Shown here piece after piece: positions 14,945 to 23,457 of a stretch of DNA of 51,940 nucleotides. The stretch covers positions 219,235-271,174 of the forward strand of contig DLHS01000016.1 of NCBI GenBank assembly GCA_002483345.1, read 5' to 3'. Under the pieces are notes generated by a model, which worked only from the letters and a program-made list of their open reading frames with translations, was not told the origin of the DNA and made no database searches. Source of the DNA: Bacteroidetes bacterium UBA7662. GTDB lineage: Bacteria; Bacteroidota; Bacteroidia; UBA7662. Numbering within the stretch: position 1 is the stretch's first letter; each line of letters opens with the position of its first letter. The position numbers and the translations under genes are program-made.

Positions 14945-15870
14945 TACGTTGTTCTGCTTACGATCCAGTTTATCAGATAGGGTTCATCCACGATACTCCA
15001 GGAATGACAGTTACGTTTACCTTCGCTGTCGTAACCTTTGCCTGAGGTGGTTATAAGCGTTACATCCTGGTGGCCGAGATCCCTGAGTTTGATTACAAAC
15101 GCTGCTATATCAAAAGAGTTAAAGTCGTAATAACTGCACCCTCTTTCATCCATCCACCAGTCGAGGTCAGGTTCATGAAACAAGATGACCGACACCTGTT
15201 TCAGCAATCCGGCATTTCCACCGGAAATATCGCGGTGTGAAAAAACCGAGGCCTTCAGATAAGCATCTGGTTTTTCGGCAGGTGTACCAAGTTTTTCAGG
15301 GAAAACCCGGGACATCAGGTCCGCTTCCCAAAGCATTCCGGCCTTGAAGTGTTGCTTGTGGTTATGGGCTGAATAATAAAAACGCTCGAGATCCAGGGGC
15401 GAATCGACGGAGAAAACACCCTTTACTTTATGTCCGTACTTTGATTTTTCCTGTTCGCAGTATTGCGCGAACCGCAAGGCACGGGTTCCGCTGGCCGAAA
15501 TGCCTCCTATAAACAGATTCTGTCGGGGGACCTGATGTATTTTGATGACCTCCTCTATCATTTCATCTAACAACCATATACAGCTGTCGTTGTAGTACAT
15601 TTCAGGAAAATAAGTGGAACTAACCGTATAAAGCACGATATATCCCTTTTCAGCTGCGAGTTCCGCGAATTTAAACCGGGGTTTTGCCTTCATATCCGGC
15701 AAGGAACTGTAATCGCGGACGATGATGCCCCTGATTTCGGAACCGACCGGCATTACTTTGAGATAGCAGTTGACGCTGCTGTCAGCCGGATTTTTGTAGA
15801 CATACGCATATTCCTGCCCAAAGGCATGGATGGATAGCAGCATCAGGGCGGGTAACAGCTTCTGTAGCAT
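14944..15870 (-). CDS. secreted alpha/beta hydrolase-like protein
   Basis: This 308-residue protein has a signal peptide ending near HAFGQ and an alpha/beta hydrolase layout. The nucleophile elbow is FIGGISASGTRA with Ser125, ending GxSxS instead of the usual GxSxG. A late aspartate-rich stretch (FHEPDLDWWMDERG) and a histidine in NCHSWSIVDEPYL could complete the triad. No specific family or substrate is recognised; an esterase or peptidase is possible. It is the first gene of an operon with the serine hydrolase and the cupin. About 360 bp without a gene precede it. Confidence 0.7.
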   Translation of the reverse strand: MLQKLLPALMLLSIHAFGQEYAYVYKNPADSSVNCYLKVMPVGSEIRGIIVRDYSSLPDMKAKPRFKFAELAAEKGYIVLYTVSSTYFPEMYYNDSCIWLLDEMIEEVIKIHQVPRQNLFIGGISASGTRALRFAQYCEQEKSKYGHKVKGVFSVDSPLDLERFYYSAHNHKQHFKAGMLWEADLMSRVFPEKLGTPAEKPDAYLKASVFSHRDISGGNAGLLKQVSVILFHEPDLDWWMDERGCSYYDFNSFDIAAFVIKLRDLGHQDVTLITTSGKGYDSEGKRNCHSWSIVDEPYLINWIVSRTT

Positions 15871-16232
15871 GGATTTTTCGATTCGTCCTCCGGGTCAACA
15901 AACCAAAATAGGGATTCTTGCGGAAATCCGAAGGGCTCAGTGCTGATAGCACCTGCCGCTCGGGGCTTTGGTCATTCGTTTGCATCGGGCACCAGCCCTT
16001 GTAGTCCCGCTGCATTGCCGGCTAACGGCTTTACCGGTATCAGCAGATTTAGCTGAGCCTGTCAGCCGGTTCAGGCACAACTTTTATCGAACATTTCATC
16101 AATCCAACCCGGACTGCCTTCGTAAACCGCATCCTTTTTAAGGGGGGTCAGTCCCTTGCTTTTCGGTTAAAAAAGCTAAAACAGCTTGGTTTAGGGTACT
16201 TCAGTCCCGATAACAAAGGTATAAGGACTGGT
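15871..16232. other. intergenic stretch without recognisable gene
   Basis: This gap lies between the alpha/beta hydrolase start and the gpsA stop, both on the minus strand. I see no convincing open frame, RNA gene or long repeat. It should hold the promoter of the hydrolase operon and the end of the gpsA transcript. Short words such as GTCAGCCGGTTCAGGCAC and AGGGGGGTCAGTCCC have no clear role. Confidence 0.5.
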
Positions 16233-17237
16233 TTACCTAAGCACTTCCGTCAGCCGCGTGAATTCCTCCTTGGCGGGGGCACCTTCGTAGAGGATGCGGT
16301 ATACCGTTTCAGCTATGGGCAGGTCGACCTTGTATTGCTGGTTGAGCTGGTGAACCGAACGGATGGCGTAATAGCCTTCCGCTACCATCGCCATTTCGAA
16401 CTGAGCCGAGCGCACGCTGTATCCTTTGCCGATCATATTGCCGAAACTCCGGTTGCGGCTGTGTTGCGAATAGGCTGTTACCAGCAAATCACCCAGATAA
16501 GCACTTTCCTTGATGTCTCTGCGGATGGGATACACCTCCGCCAGAAACCGTTTGAGTTCAATGATGGCATTCGAAACCAGCACGGCGATGAAATTATCTC
16601 CATAACCCAAACCGTGGGCGATACCCCCGGCTATGGCGTAAATATTCTTCATCACGGCTGAATATTCGGTGCCGTAAATGTCTTCACTCACATTGGTCTT
16701 CATGTAACGGTTACGCAGCAAAGCGGCGAAGGCGGCCGCCTTTTCGGCATCCTGACCGGCAATGGTGAGATAACTGAGCTTCTCCTGCGCCACTTCTTCG
16801 GCATGGCAGGGGCCGCTTATAACCAGAAAATGGCTTTCCGGGGTATTGAAATATTTGAAGAAAAAATTCGCGATGAGCAGGTTTTCATCGGGTATCATCC
16901 CTTTGATGGCGCTCACCACCACTTTCCCTTCCAGATCACCCGGTTGCAGTTTGCTCAGTGCTTCTTTCAAAAAAGCAGCCGGTACAGCCATGATGACGAA
17001 ACTGGCTTGCGCCAATACCTTCTTCAAATCGGTACTGACGGCTCCCCGCTTTATTTTCAGCTGGGCTGAGGGGATATAGCGGGGATTGTGATGAAATTTA
17101 TTGATGAAATTCACCGACTCCAGATCGCGCATCCACCAGCTAACATCCACTTTGTTGTCGCTGAGCATCTTCACCAGAGCAGTAGCCCAGCTTCCGCCAC
17201 CCAGAACAGCCACTTTTGTGTGGGTCGCTACTGCCAT
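16233..17237 (-). CDS. gpsA: NAD(P)-dependent glycerol-3-phosphate dehydrogenase
   Basis: GpsA reduces dihydroxyacetone phosphate to sn-glycerol 3-phosphate, the backbone for phospholipids. The 334-residue protein begins with the nucleotide-binding VAVLGGGSWATALVKML, followed by the conserved VSAIKGMIPDE, VISGPCHAEEVA, and the catalytic lysine region YSAVMKNIYAIAGGIAHGLGYGDN; the C-terminal RDIKESAYLGDLLVTAYSQHSRN is also typical. Its start overlaps the stop of the membrane fusion protein gene by one base (TAATG), so it is the last gene of a TolC-adaptor-gpsA operon, an unusual pairing of lipid synthesis with export. Confidence 0.96.
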   Translation of the reverse strand: MAVATHTKVAVLGGGSWATALVKMLSDNKVDVSWWMRDLESVNFINKFHHNPRYIPSAQLKIKRGAVSTDLKKVLAQASFVIMAVPAAFLKEALSKLQPGDLEGKVVVSAIKGMIPDENLLIANFFFKYFNTPESHFLVISGPCHAEEVAQEKLSYLTIAGQDAEKAAAFAALLRNRYMKTNVSEDIYGTEYSAVMKNIYAIAGGIAHGLGYGDNFIAVLVSNAIIELKRFLAEVYPIRRDIKESAYLGDLLVTAYSQHSRNRSFGNMIGKGYSVRSAQFEMAMVAEGYYAIRSVHQLNQQYKVDLPIAETVYRILYEGAPAKEEFTRLTEVLR

Positions 17238-18622
17238 TATTTATCGAAAAGCTTGTCCTTATCTACCTTCTCCACCTTCATGTCATCCTTCAGCTTTTTG
17301 CTGATGGCGGAGAAAGGAGCGGCAATAACCTGGCTGCTGTCGCTGATACCACTCACGATTTCGATGTAGCGGTCGTCCTGCAGGCCGGTTTTAACTTTCC
17401 GGGCAAAAACTTTGCCTTGTTCATATACAAAAAGCACTTCTTCCAGAGAACCACCGGCTTTTTTGGCCTTGTCACTGGCATTCTCCTCTTCATTAGACGG
17501 CGCTTCCTCTGTTTCCTCCCCCTTTTCCCGTTCATTCACCATTTTGCCATCGGCATCGTAGGCGCGGACGGTTACAGAAGCGATCGGAACGGTCAGTACA
17601 TTTTCTGCCCGGTTGGTGAGGATTTCTACCGAGGTAGACATGCCAGGGCGGAAAGGATAGCGTTTTTTGGCTGTGAGATCAGCATAACTTCCGTTCAGCA
17701 GGGTGATTTTCACCGCAAAATTGGTCACCTGATCGGCCAGGCCTGCCAGGCTGCTGTTGCTCGAATTGGCAATCTCCCGTACAATTCCTTTGAATTTTTT
17801 GCCCGGATAGGCATCAACCTCAATGATCACGCTGTCGTGCAGGCTCACCCTGACTACATCGCTTTCACTCACATCTACCTGTGCCTCCATGCGGTTGAGG
17901 TCGGCAATGCGTATCATCTCCGTACCAGCCATCTGTATGGTTCCTACCACCCGTTCGCCCACTTCTACCGATAGTTTGGTAACAATACCACTGATAGGGG
18001 CGTAAATATTAGTTCGGCTCAGCTGCTCCCGGGCTTCCTTCTGACCGGCCTCAGCACTTTTGACGGTATATTCAGCCGCTATGATACTCTGCTTCATGGC
18101 CTCGATATCCTGCAAACCAGCTTCATAACTGGCTTTCGACATATCGTATTCTGCCGGACTGATGACTTTGTCTTTGTACAATTTGGCGTTGCGATCGAAG
18201 CTTGGTTTGATGTTGTTGTCGAAAGTCGCCTTAAGCTGGTTGTAGCGTGCCCGGGCGGTTCCCAGCTGGGCTTTGGCATTGTTGATGGCAGCCTCACCGC
18301 GGTCGATGGCAGCCAGTACCAGTTCAGGATTAACACGGGCGAGCAATTGCCCTTTCACTACAGAATCTCCTTCCTTCACATACAGTCCCACAATCTCTCC
18401 CGAAATCTCAGAAGAGAGTTTGACCTCCGTTTCAGGCTGAATTTTGCCGTTGGCGAGAACCGTTTCGATGATAGTCCGCTTTTCAGCTTTTTCTACCACC
18501 ACCCGGGTAAATTCACCTTTGCCGATCCAGCCGGCTTTTTTGCCTATCAGGGCAAATACAAATAACAAAACCACTCCGATCAAGAGATAATGGAGTGGTT
18601 TTAATTTTTTCAGTTTGGCCAT
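17237..18622 (-). CDS. membrane fusion protein (RND/ABC efflux adaptor, HlyD family)
   Basis: This 461-residue periplasmic adaptor has an N-terminal membrane anchor at about residues 11-27. It has the biotinyl-lipoyl half-motifs (KLSSEISGEIVGLYVKEGD and TNIYAPISGIVTKLSVEVGE) on each side of a helical hairpin, then a beta-barrel and a membrane-proximal domain. Such proteins bridge an inner membrane pump and a TolC channel; MacA is the nearest familiar type. Between about residues 380 and 415 there is an acidic low-complexity insert (EREKGEETEEAPSNEEE) not usual in the family. No pump gene lies in the operon: gpsA follows directly and TolC precedes by one base. Confidence 0.92.
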   Translation of the reverse strand: MAKLKKLKPLHYLLIGVVLLFVFALIGKKAGWIGKGEFTRVVVEKAEKRTIIETVLANGKIQPETEVKLSSEISGEIVGLYVKEGDSVVKGQLLARVNPELVLAAIDRGEAAINNAKAQLGTARARYNQLKATFDNNIKPSFDRNAKLYKDKVISPAEYDMSKASYEAGLQDIEAMKQSIIAAEYTVKSAEAGQKEAREQLSRTNIYAPISGIVTKLSVEVGERVVGTIQMAGTEMIRIADLNRMEAQVDVSESDVVRVSLHDSVIIEVDAYPGKKFKGIVREIANSSNSSLAGLADQVTNFAVKITLLNGSYADLTAKKRYPFRPGMSTSVEILTNRAENVLTVPIASVTVRAYDADGKMVNEREKGEETEEAPSNEEENASDKAKKAGGSLEEVLFVYEQGKVFARKVKTGLQDDRYIEIVSGISDSSQVIAAPFSAISKKLKDDMKVEKVDKDKLFDK

Positions 18623-18623
18623 A

Positions 18624-20054
18624 TCAGTTCAGCACTATTGGTTTGCCGAGGTAAAAATCCAAAATTTTTGCCCGAAAAAGCAATTCATATCGCGATTGCA
18701 GCAAATTAGATTCGGCTATTTGCGCCCGGTTCTTGGCGTTAAGATAATCTACAGCATTCATCATGCCCTCATTAAAACGTAATTCGCTGAATTTATAGCT
18801 CTCCCGCTGTGCCAGCACATTGCGTTCGTTGGCCTGCACACGGGTAGCGGCAGCCCTGTAATTCGTTACAGAAGTCGCAACATCCGTGAACAACTGGTTG
18901 CGGCTTCCTTCCAGCTGAAGCTGGCTCAGGGTATAGGCATTCCGGGCACGCTGGATCTGGTTGTTCACCTGCCAGTTGTTGAGGATAGGAATGGTAAGGC
19001 TCAGACCAAAACCATAGCCCAGGTTATCGCTGAACTGGGTACCGCGCGGGACAATTTCTGTGGGGGGGGTATTAAAACCCGGCTGTACAACAATTTGGTT
19101 GGTGCCCTGCACATAACCAATGGGAATCTCCTGGCCATTCAGCGTAGGGTCGCCGGTAGTCCGTAAACGAGAATCGGAATACAGGGTACTCAGGTTGGCA
19201 AAAGCTGATAAGCGTGGGCTTCTGCCCCCTTTGGCCGCCGCCAGACTATACTGCGCCTGTTTGGTGCGCAATTCAGCCGCCTGTATCTGTGGCTGGTTAT
19301 CAAGGGCCGATTTGAAAACACCATCGATTTCAGCCTGCAGTACTACCCCGATTTCCAGGCGGGTAGGTTTCACCACCCGGAAGGCCTCCGGATCGGGGAG
19401 TTGCAGCAACAAGGCGAGGTTCACCTGGCTGTTGATGACATTGTTGCGGGCATTGATAACATTCAACTCCTCGTTGCCGAGCTGTGCTTTGAGATTGAGG
19501 AGGTTGTCGAGACTCAGAGAACCGGCATTCACCAGTTTCTCGGTACGGACAACCTGTTCCTGGGTGGTTTCGAGCTGGGCTTCTGCTATTTCCAGCAGTT
19601 CCTGTGCCAACAGTACCTGCAGATAGAAGTTCGCCACGGAAAGGCCGATGTTGTTACGGGTTACTTCCAGGTCTTTCATATTGGCCATAAAGCCGAAACG
19701 CTGTGCCTTAACATTGTTGGTAATCTGCAGGCCGGTCCAAATGGGTACGGAAGCCTGCAGGCTGAGCTGGTTCGACTCAATGGTCTTTTCACCGAAAGTA
19801 TTGGTGAAAGGGTCGATGACCCGGCCCGTGTTCAGCGACAGATTAGCCGAAGCATTGAGTGTAGGGAGGCGGTTGGCCCGTGACTGATCGAGATCGGCCC
19901 GGGCATTGTTGAGCTGCAGCTCTGTTTGTTTGATGGTGATATTGTTTTTAAACGCATGGTCGATACAGCGTTCGAGCGTCCAGGGTTCGGCGGGGCTTTG
20001 GGCCATTACCGACCCTGAAACAAGCAGCAGGGAGGCGAAAAGGGTTCTCAGCAT
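18624..20054 (-). CDS. TolC-family outer membrane efflux protein
   Basis: From ATG 20054 the protein is 476 residues and begins with a signal peptide (MLRTLFASLLLVSGSVMAQ); the longer frame to 20114 would put a soluble stretch in front and is rejected. The two repeated outer-membrane-efflux domains start with WTLERCIDHAFKNNITIKQ and are rich in heptad-like helices typical of TolC (RADLDQSRANRLPTLNASANL). The product forms the trimeric outer membrane channel for the adaptor encoded one base downstream. A -7 box sits 26 bp upstream of the start. Confidence 0.94.
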   Translation of the reverse strand: MLRTLFASLLLVSGSVMAQSPAEPWTLERCIDHAFKNNITIKQTELQLNNARADLDQSRANRLPTLNASANLSLNTGRVIDPFTNTFGEKTIESNQLSLQASVPIWTGLQITNNVKAQRFGFMANMKDLEVTRNNIGLSVANFYLQVLLAQELLEIAEAQLETTQEQVVRTEKLVNAGSLSLDNLLNLKAQLGNEELNVINARNNVINSQVNLALLLQLPDPEAFRVVKPTRLEIGVVLQAEIDGVFKSALDNQPQIQAAELRTKQAQYSLAAAKGGRSPRLSAFANLSTLYSDSRLRTTGDPTLNGQEIPIGYVQGTNQIVVQPGFNTPPTEIVPRGTQFSDNLGYGFGLSLTIPILNNWQVNNQIQRARNAYTLSQLQLEGSRNQLFTDVATSVTNYRAAATRVQANERNVLAQRESYKFSELRFNEGMMNAVDYLNAKNRAQIAESNLLQSRYELLFRAKILDFYLGKPIVLN

Positions 20055-20080
20055 AGGTTGGGTTGTGATTCCTCTAAAAC

Positions 20081-20115
20081 CAAAATTAGTGTTCGGATAT
20101 GGCAGACAGGGCAAT
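20081..20115 (-). promoter_or_regulatory. putative promoter of the tolC-adaptor-gpsA operon
   Basis: On the minus strand TAATTTTG (20081-20088) matches the Bacteroidota -7 consensus TAnnTTTG. An ATTG at 20112-20115 lies 23 bp upstream, slightly farther than the usual spacing. The box leaves a leader of roughly 20 nt before the tolC ATG. Confidence 0.4.
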
Positions 20116-20209
20116 ATGTTAAAAATTGACCTTATTTAACAGCATTAAAGAACATTAATCTGACCCGTGAATTACATGAAGACTGGCTTTTTTTTCAGAA
20201 ATTGCCATC

Positions 20210-23158
20210 ATGAGAAAAATCTGCCGTTTGCTCACCCTGGCCCTGTGCCTGCTGACAAACGTTTATGCGTCCGAAAAACCGGCTCCGCAGGCATCTTTTC
20301 CGTACATACCTAACCTCGGCCAATGGCAAGGCAGTCACCAGTTTGAGGCTGCCTTTGGTGGCTTCAGGGCTTTTATTGGCAGCAGCGAAACAAGATTGGT
20401 GCTATTTAACGAAAAAAAAATACACGAAGAACTTCATCTCAGCAAAGAGGGCAAGGCCGATTTGCATGCCATCATACTTGACTTCCCCGGAAGTCGGACC
20501 GGAAAACTCCAGGCCTATGAGCCTGGCATTACCCGGCAGCATTATTATCTCGGCCACAAAAATCAGTGGCGCAGCAATGTACCGGCCTACGCACGGGTCA
20601 GTCAGCCTGAATTATACCCCGGGGTGGAGTTGCTTTGGCAACAGGAAGAAGGTCATCTGAAATTTGATTTTGTAGTAAAAGCCGGTGCTGATCCCGGCCA
20701 GATCAGGGTGCGTTACCGGGGTGCGGAACAAATGGCCCTTAAAAATGGCCGGCTTCACCTGCAAACCTCTTTGGGTGAACTGATAGAGATGGCTCCGCTG
20801 GCATGGTCAGAAACCGGTTTTGGCAGGGTACAGGTAGCTTGTCGGTTTGTGCTGGAAGGAGGCCAGCTCCGTTTTGAATTTCCGGAAGGATATGACGAAG
20901 AATATACCCTTGTCATTGATCCGGTACTTGTTTTTGCCACTTACTCGGGGGCGTCAGCCATAAACTTCGGATTTACTGCCACGCCGGATTTACACGGGAA
21001 TTTTTACAGTGCAGGAACTGTTTTTGATGTCGGATTTCCTACCACCGCAGGTGCTTATCAGGAAAATTTTGTGGGCAACACCATTGACGGGAATGCCGGA
21101 TTGCGGGTTGATATCGGCATACTCAAACTCAGTGCCGATGGTAGTCAGTTGCTTTACGCCACTTACCTGGGTGGCCGCCGTGACGAACAACCACACAGCC
21201 TGAATGTAAACAGCAACAACGAGCTGGTGCTGCTGGGATCTACCCGCAGTGATAATTTCCCGGTCACTCCCACTGCCTATGATACTACTTTCAACGGTAA
21301 TTACGACCTGGTCATCAGCCGGCTGAGTCCTGATGGCAGCCAGTTGCTCAGCAGCACCTATCTGGGCGGAAGCCAAAACGATGGCATCAACAGTTTTCCA
21401 CCCCTGCGGCATCAATATGCCGATGACTACCGTGGTGATTTGCAACTGACCGAAAACAACGAGGTTATCATCGCTTCCCTGACCAACAGTACCCTGCTTC
21501 CCACTACAGCAGGAAGTGCCCAGCCAGCTTATGGGGGTGGTTTTTGCGACGGGTTGTCAGTCAGGCTGTCAGAAGATCTTTCAACCCTGCGCTGGATGAC
21601 TTATCTGGGGGGGAGTGATATTGACGCACTGTACGGAGCAGCCCTCAGCAGCCAGAAAGTAATACTGGTTGGAGGCACCCTCAGCAATGGTCTGCCAGCC
21701 TCCGCCGATGCACATCAGCAAAACCTGGCTGGTGGCGCAGATGGTATATTGGCCATTCTCAACCTGAACGACGGCAGTCTGGATAAAATGACGTATCTGG
21801 GATCTGCCGGCTACGACCAGCTCTTTTTTGCCGATGTTGACGATGATGGATTCATTTACGTAAACGGTCAGACCGACAGCAACATCGTGACCCGTGGAAC
21901 AAACTACAACGATCTGCACAGCGGCCAGTATATCGCCCGTTTCTCCTCTACCCTCGACAGCCTGCACTGGCTGGGCCGTTATGGCTCCGGAAACAAAGTT
22001 CCGGATATGTCTCCTTCCGCTTTTCTGGTAGATATCTGTAAAAACATTTATGTCTCCGGCTGGACAGGCATCATCGATCAGAATCCGAACATTCCGGGTC
22101 CTACTGACCTGACCCTCACCAACAATGCCATCCAGACAACCTCCGATGGTTTCGACTTCTACCTGGCCGCTTTTTCAGAGAATATGCTCACCATGAGCTT
22201 CTCCACATACTTCGGAGGGCAGACAAGCCCCGACCATGTAGATGGCGGAACCAGCCGGTTTGATCCGCGTGGAGTAGTGTACCAGGCTATCTGTGCCGGC
22301 TGCCGGGCGAATGATTTGCCCACCACGGGTGGTAGCTGGTCGCCGAACCGGGGTATTAACGATTGCAACAATGCGGGGCTGAAAATTGCCTTTGAGCTGG
22401 AAACAGGTATAAAAGCCAATTTCGGATGGATTGACCCTCCCACCTGGTGCCGCCCTGTGAACCTGCAGACGCAGAACATTTCACGGATCGACCCTACGGT
22501 CACCCACAACTGGCTTACTTCCGATGGGCAAACTTCTACCCAAACTAATCCGCAGTTTATTTTTACAGAACCCGGTATTTACAGCATCCGGCTCGAGATT
22601 GTTTCGACCATTGCTTGTAATGAACGGGATACCATCACGCGTTTTGTTGAGATCCGCGACCAGCCTGATTTACAACTCCCCCCTGATACCTGCATTTGTG
22701 CCAGTGATGAGCTGATTTTACAGGCCAATGTACCCGGTGATATTTTCAACTGGACCGGCCCCGACGGCACTTCCAATGCCGCTACTTTCGAAGCTACCAG
22801 CACCGGCCGCTACGTTCTTCAGCTTACGGATATGTATGGTTGTGAAGACACCGACTCAATAGAGATTACTGTCAGTGAATGTTTCGGTAAAATTCCGAAT
22901 GTAATTACACCCAACGCCGATGGCGCCAACGATGTACTGCAACCCCTGAATCAGCAGCAACCGGAATACGAAATGCAGATTTTCAACCGATGGGGGCAGC
23001 TCTTATTCAGAACCACCGATGCCCTGGAGGGCTGGAAAGGTCTTAACCAGCAAACCGGCAAACTGGTGGAGGGAGGAGATTATGTGGTACGCCTGAAAGC
23101 CAACTTCTGCGGCACGCAACTATTGGAGAAGACGTTGCAGTTGCATGTGGCTTATTGA
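20210..23158 (+). CDS. large type IX secretion cargo protein with SBBP repeats and CHU_C sorting domain
   Basis: This 982-residue protein has a signal peptide (residues 1-20), an N-terminal DUF7948-like domain (FPYIPNLGQWQGSHQFEAAF), several SBBP beta-propeller repeats of the form LSPDGSQLLSSTYLGGS, a PKD-like domain near 770-815 (FTEPGIYSIRLEIVS), and a gliding-motility-associated C-terminal domain from about 895 (IPNVITPNADGANDVL, then FNRWGQLLF and the final VVRLKANFC). The last domain is a type B sorting signal, so the protein should be exported through the SprA pore and attached to the surface or released. Function is probably adhesive or structural; no catalytic residues are seen. It is divergent from tolC and has its own promoter region. 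Confidence 0.93.
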   Translation: MRKICRLLTLALCLLTNVYASEKPAPQASFPYIPNLGQWQGSHQFEAAFGGFRAFIGSSETRLVLFNEKKIHEELHLSKEGKADLHAIILDFPGSRTGKLQAYEPGITRQHYYLGHKNQWRSNVPAYARVSQPELYPGVELLWQQEEGHLKFDFVVKAGADPGQIRVRYRGAEQMALKNGRLHLQTSLGELIEMAPLAWSETGFGRVQVACRFVLEGGQLRFEFPEGYDEEYTLVIDPVLVFATYSGASAINFGFTATPDLHGNFYSAGTVFDVGFPTTAGAYQENFVGNTIDGNAGLRVDIGILKLSADGSQLLYATYLGGRRDEQPHSLNVNSNNELVLLGSTRSDNFPVTPTAYDTTFNGNYDLVISRLSPDGSQLLSSTYLGGSQNDGINSFPPLRHQYADDYRGDLQLTENNEVIIASLTNSTLLPTTAGSAQPAYGGGFCDGLSVRLSEDLSTLRWMTYLGGSDIDALYGAALSSQKVILVGGTLSNGLPASADAHQQNLAGGADGILAILNLNDGSLDKMTYLGSAGYDQLFFADVDDDGFIYVNGQTDSNIVTRGTNYNDLHSGQYIARFSSTLDSLHWLGRYGSGNKVPDMSPSAFLVDICKNIYVSGWTGIIDQNPNIPGPTDLTLTNNAIQTTSDGFDFYLAAFSENMLTMSFSTYFGGQTSPDHVDGGTSRFDPRGVVYQAICAGCRANDLPTTGGSWSPNRGINDCNNAGLKIAFELETGIKANFGWIDPPTWCRPVNLQTQNISRIDPTVTHNWLTSDGQTSTQTNPQFIFTEPGIYSIRLEIVSTIACNERDTITRFVEIRDQPDLQLPPDTCICASDELILQANVPGDIFNWTGPDGTSNAATFEATSTGRYVLQLTDMYGCEDTDSIEITVSECFGKIPNVITPNADGANDVLQPLNQQQPEYEMQIFNRWGQLLFRTTDALEGWKGLNQQTGKLVEGGDYVVRLKANFCGTQLLEKTLQLHVAY

Positions 23159-23457
23159 AGAGGGGAGAGTGGGAGAGGAGAGGGGAGAGTGGGAGAGTGG
23201 AGGAAGGAGTGGGGCGGATTATGTCCATCAATCAGGGGCTTCCGATGTGAGAGGAGAGCAGATACTGTCTTACCGGCAGCGAAGTCTTGGACGGTGTCCA
23301 AGGACGAAATGGGTCGGTTTAAGTAAGTGTTTCTGACAAGCTCTGGAATACAATCGTGGTAAGCCCGTGAGGGCTCTGGCGAGCTTGTCATTGGTACGCT
23401 TCCCCTCTGAACCTCAGGCACCGTCCAGGTGCATCGGCTACCTAATCAATCTCTACC
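23159..23457. repeat. purine-rich tandem repeat and hairpin words downstream of the T9SS gene
   Basis: AGGGGAGAGTGGGAGAG occurs twice with a 20-bp period (23161-23177, 23181-23197), followed by GAGTGGAGG, which is related to the AGTGGAG heptamer seen near 51655. Farther on are CTTGGACGGTGTCCAAG (a 7-bp stem), the inverted pair GACAAGCTC / GAGCTTGTC, and GCACCGTCCAGGTGC. The stretch ends at the stop of the convergent 523-residue gene. No gene is seen. Confidence 0.65.

Noticed and set aside
20055..20114. Longer start for the TolC-type gene
   Set aside because: The extra 20 residues would come before a normal signal peptide, and the -7 box lies within this stretch.
23145..23336. Small open frame after the T9SS gene
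   Set aside because: It is made of purine-rich repeat sequence and has no protein-like composition.
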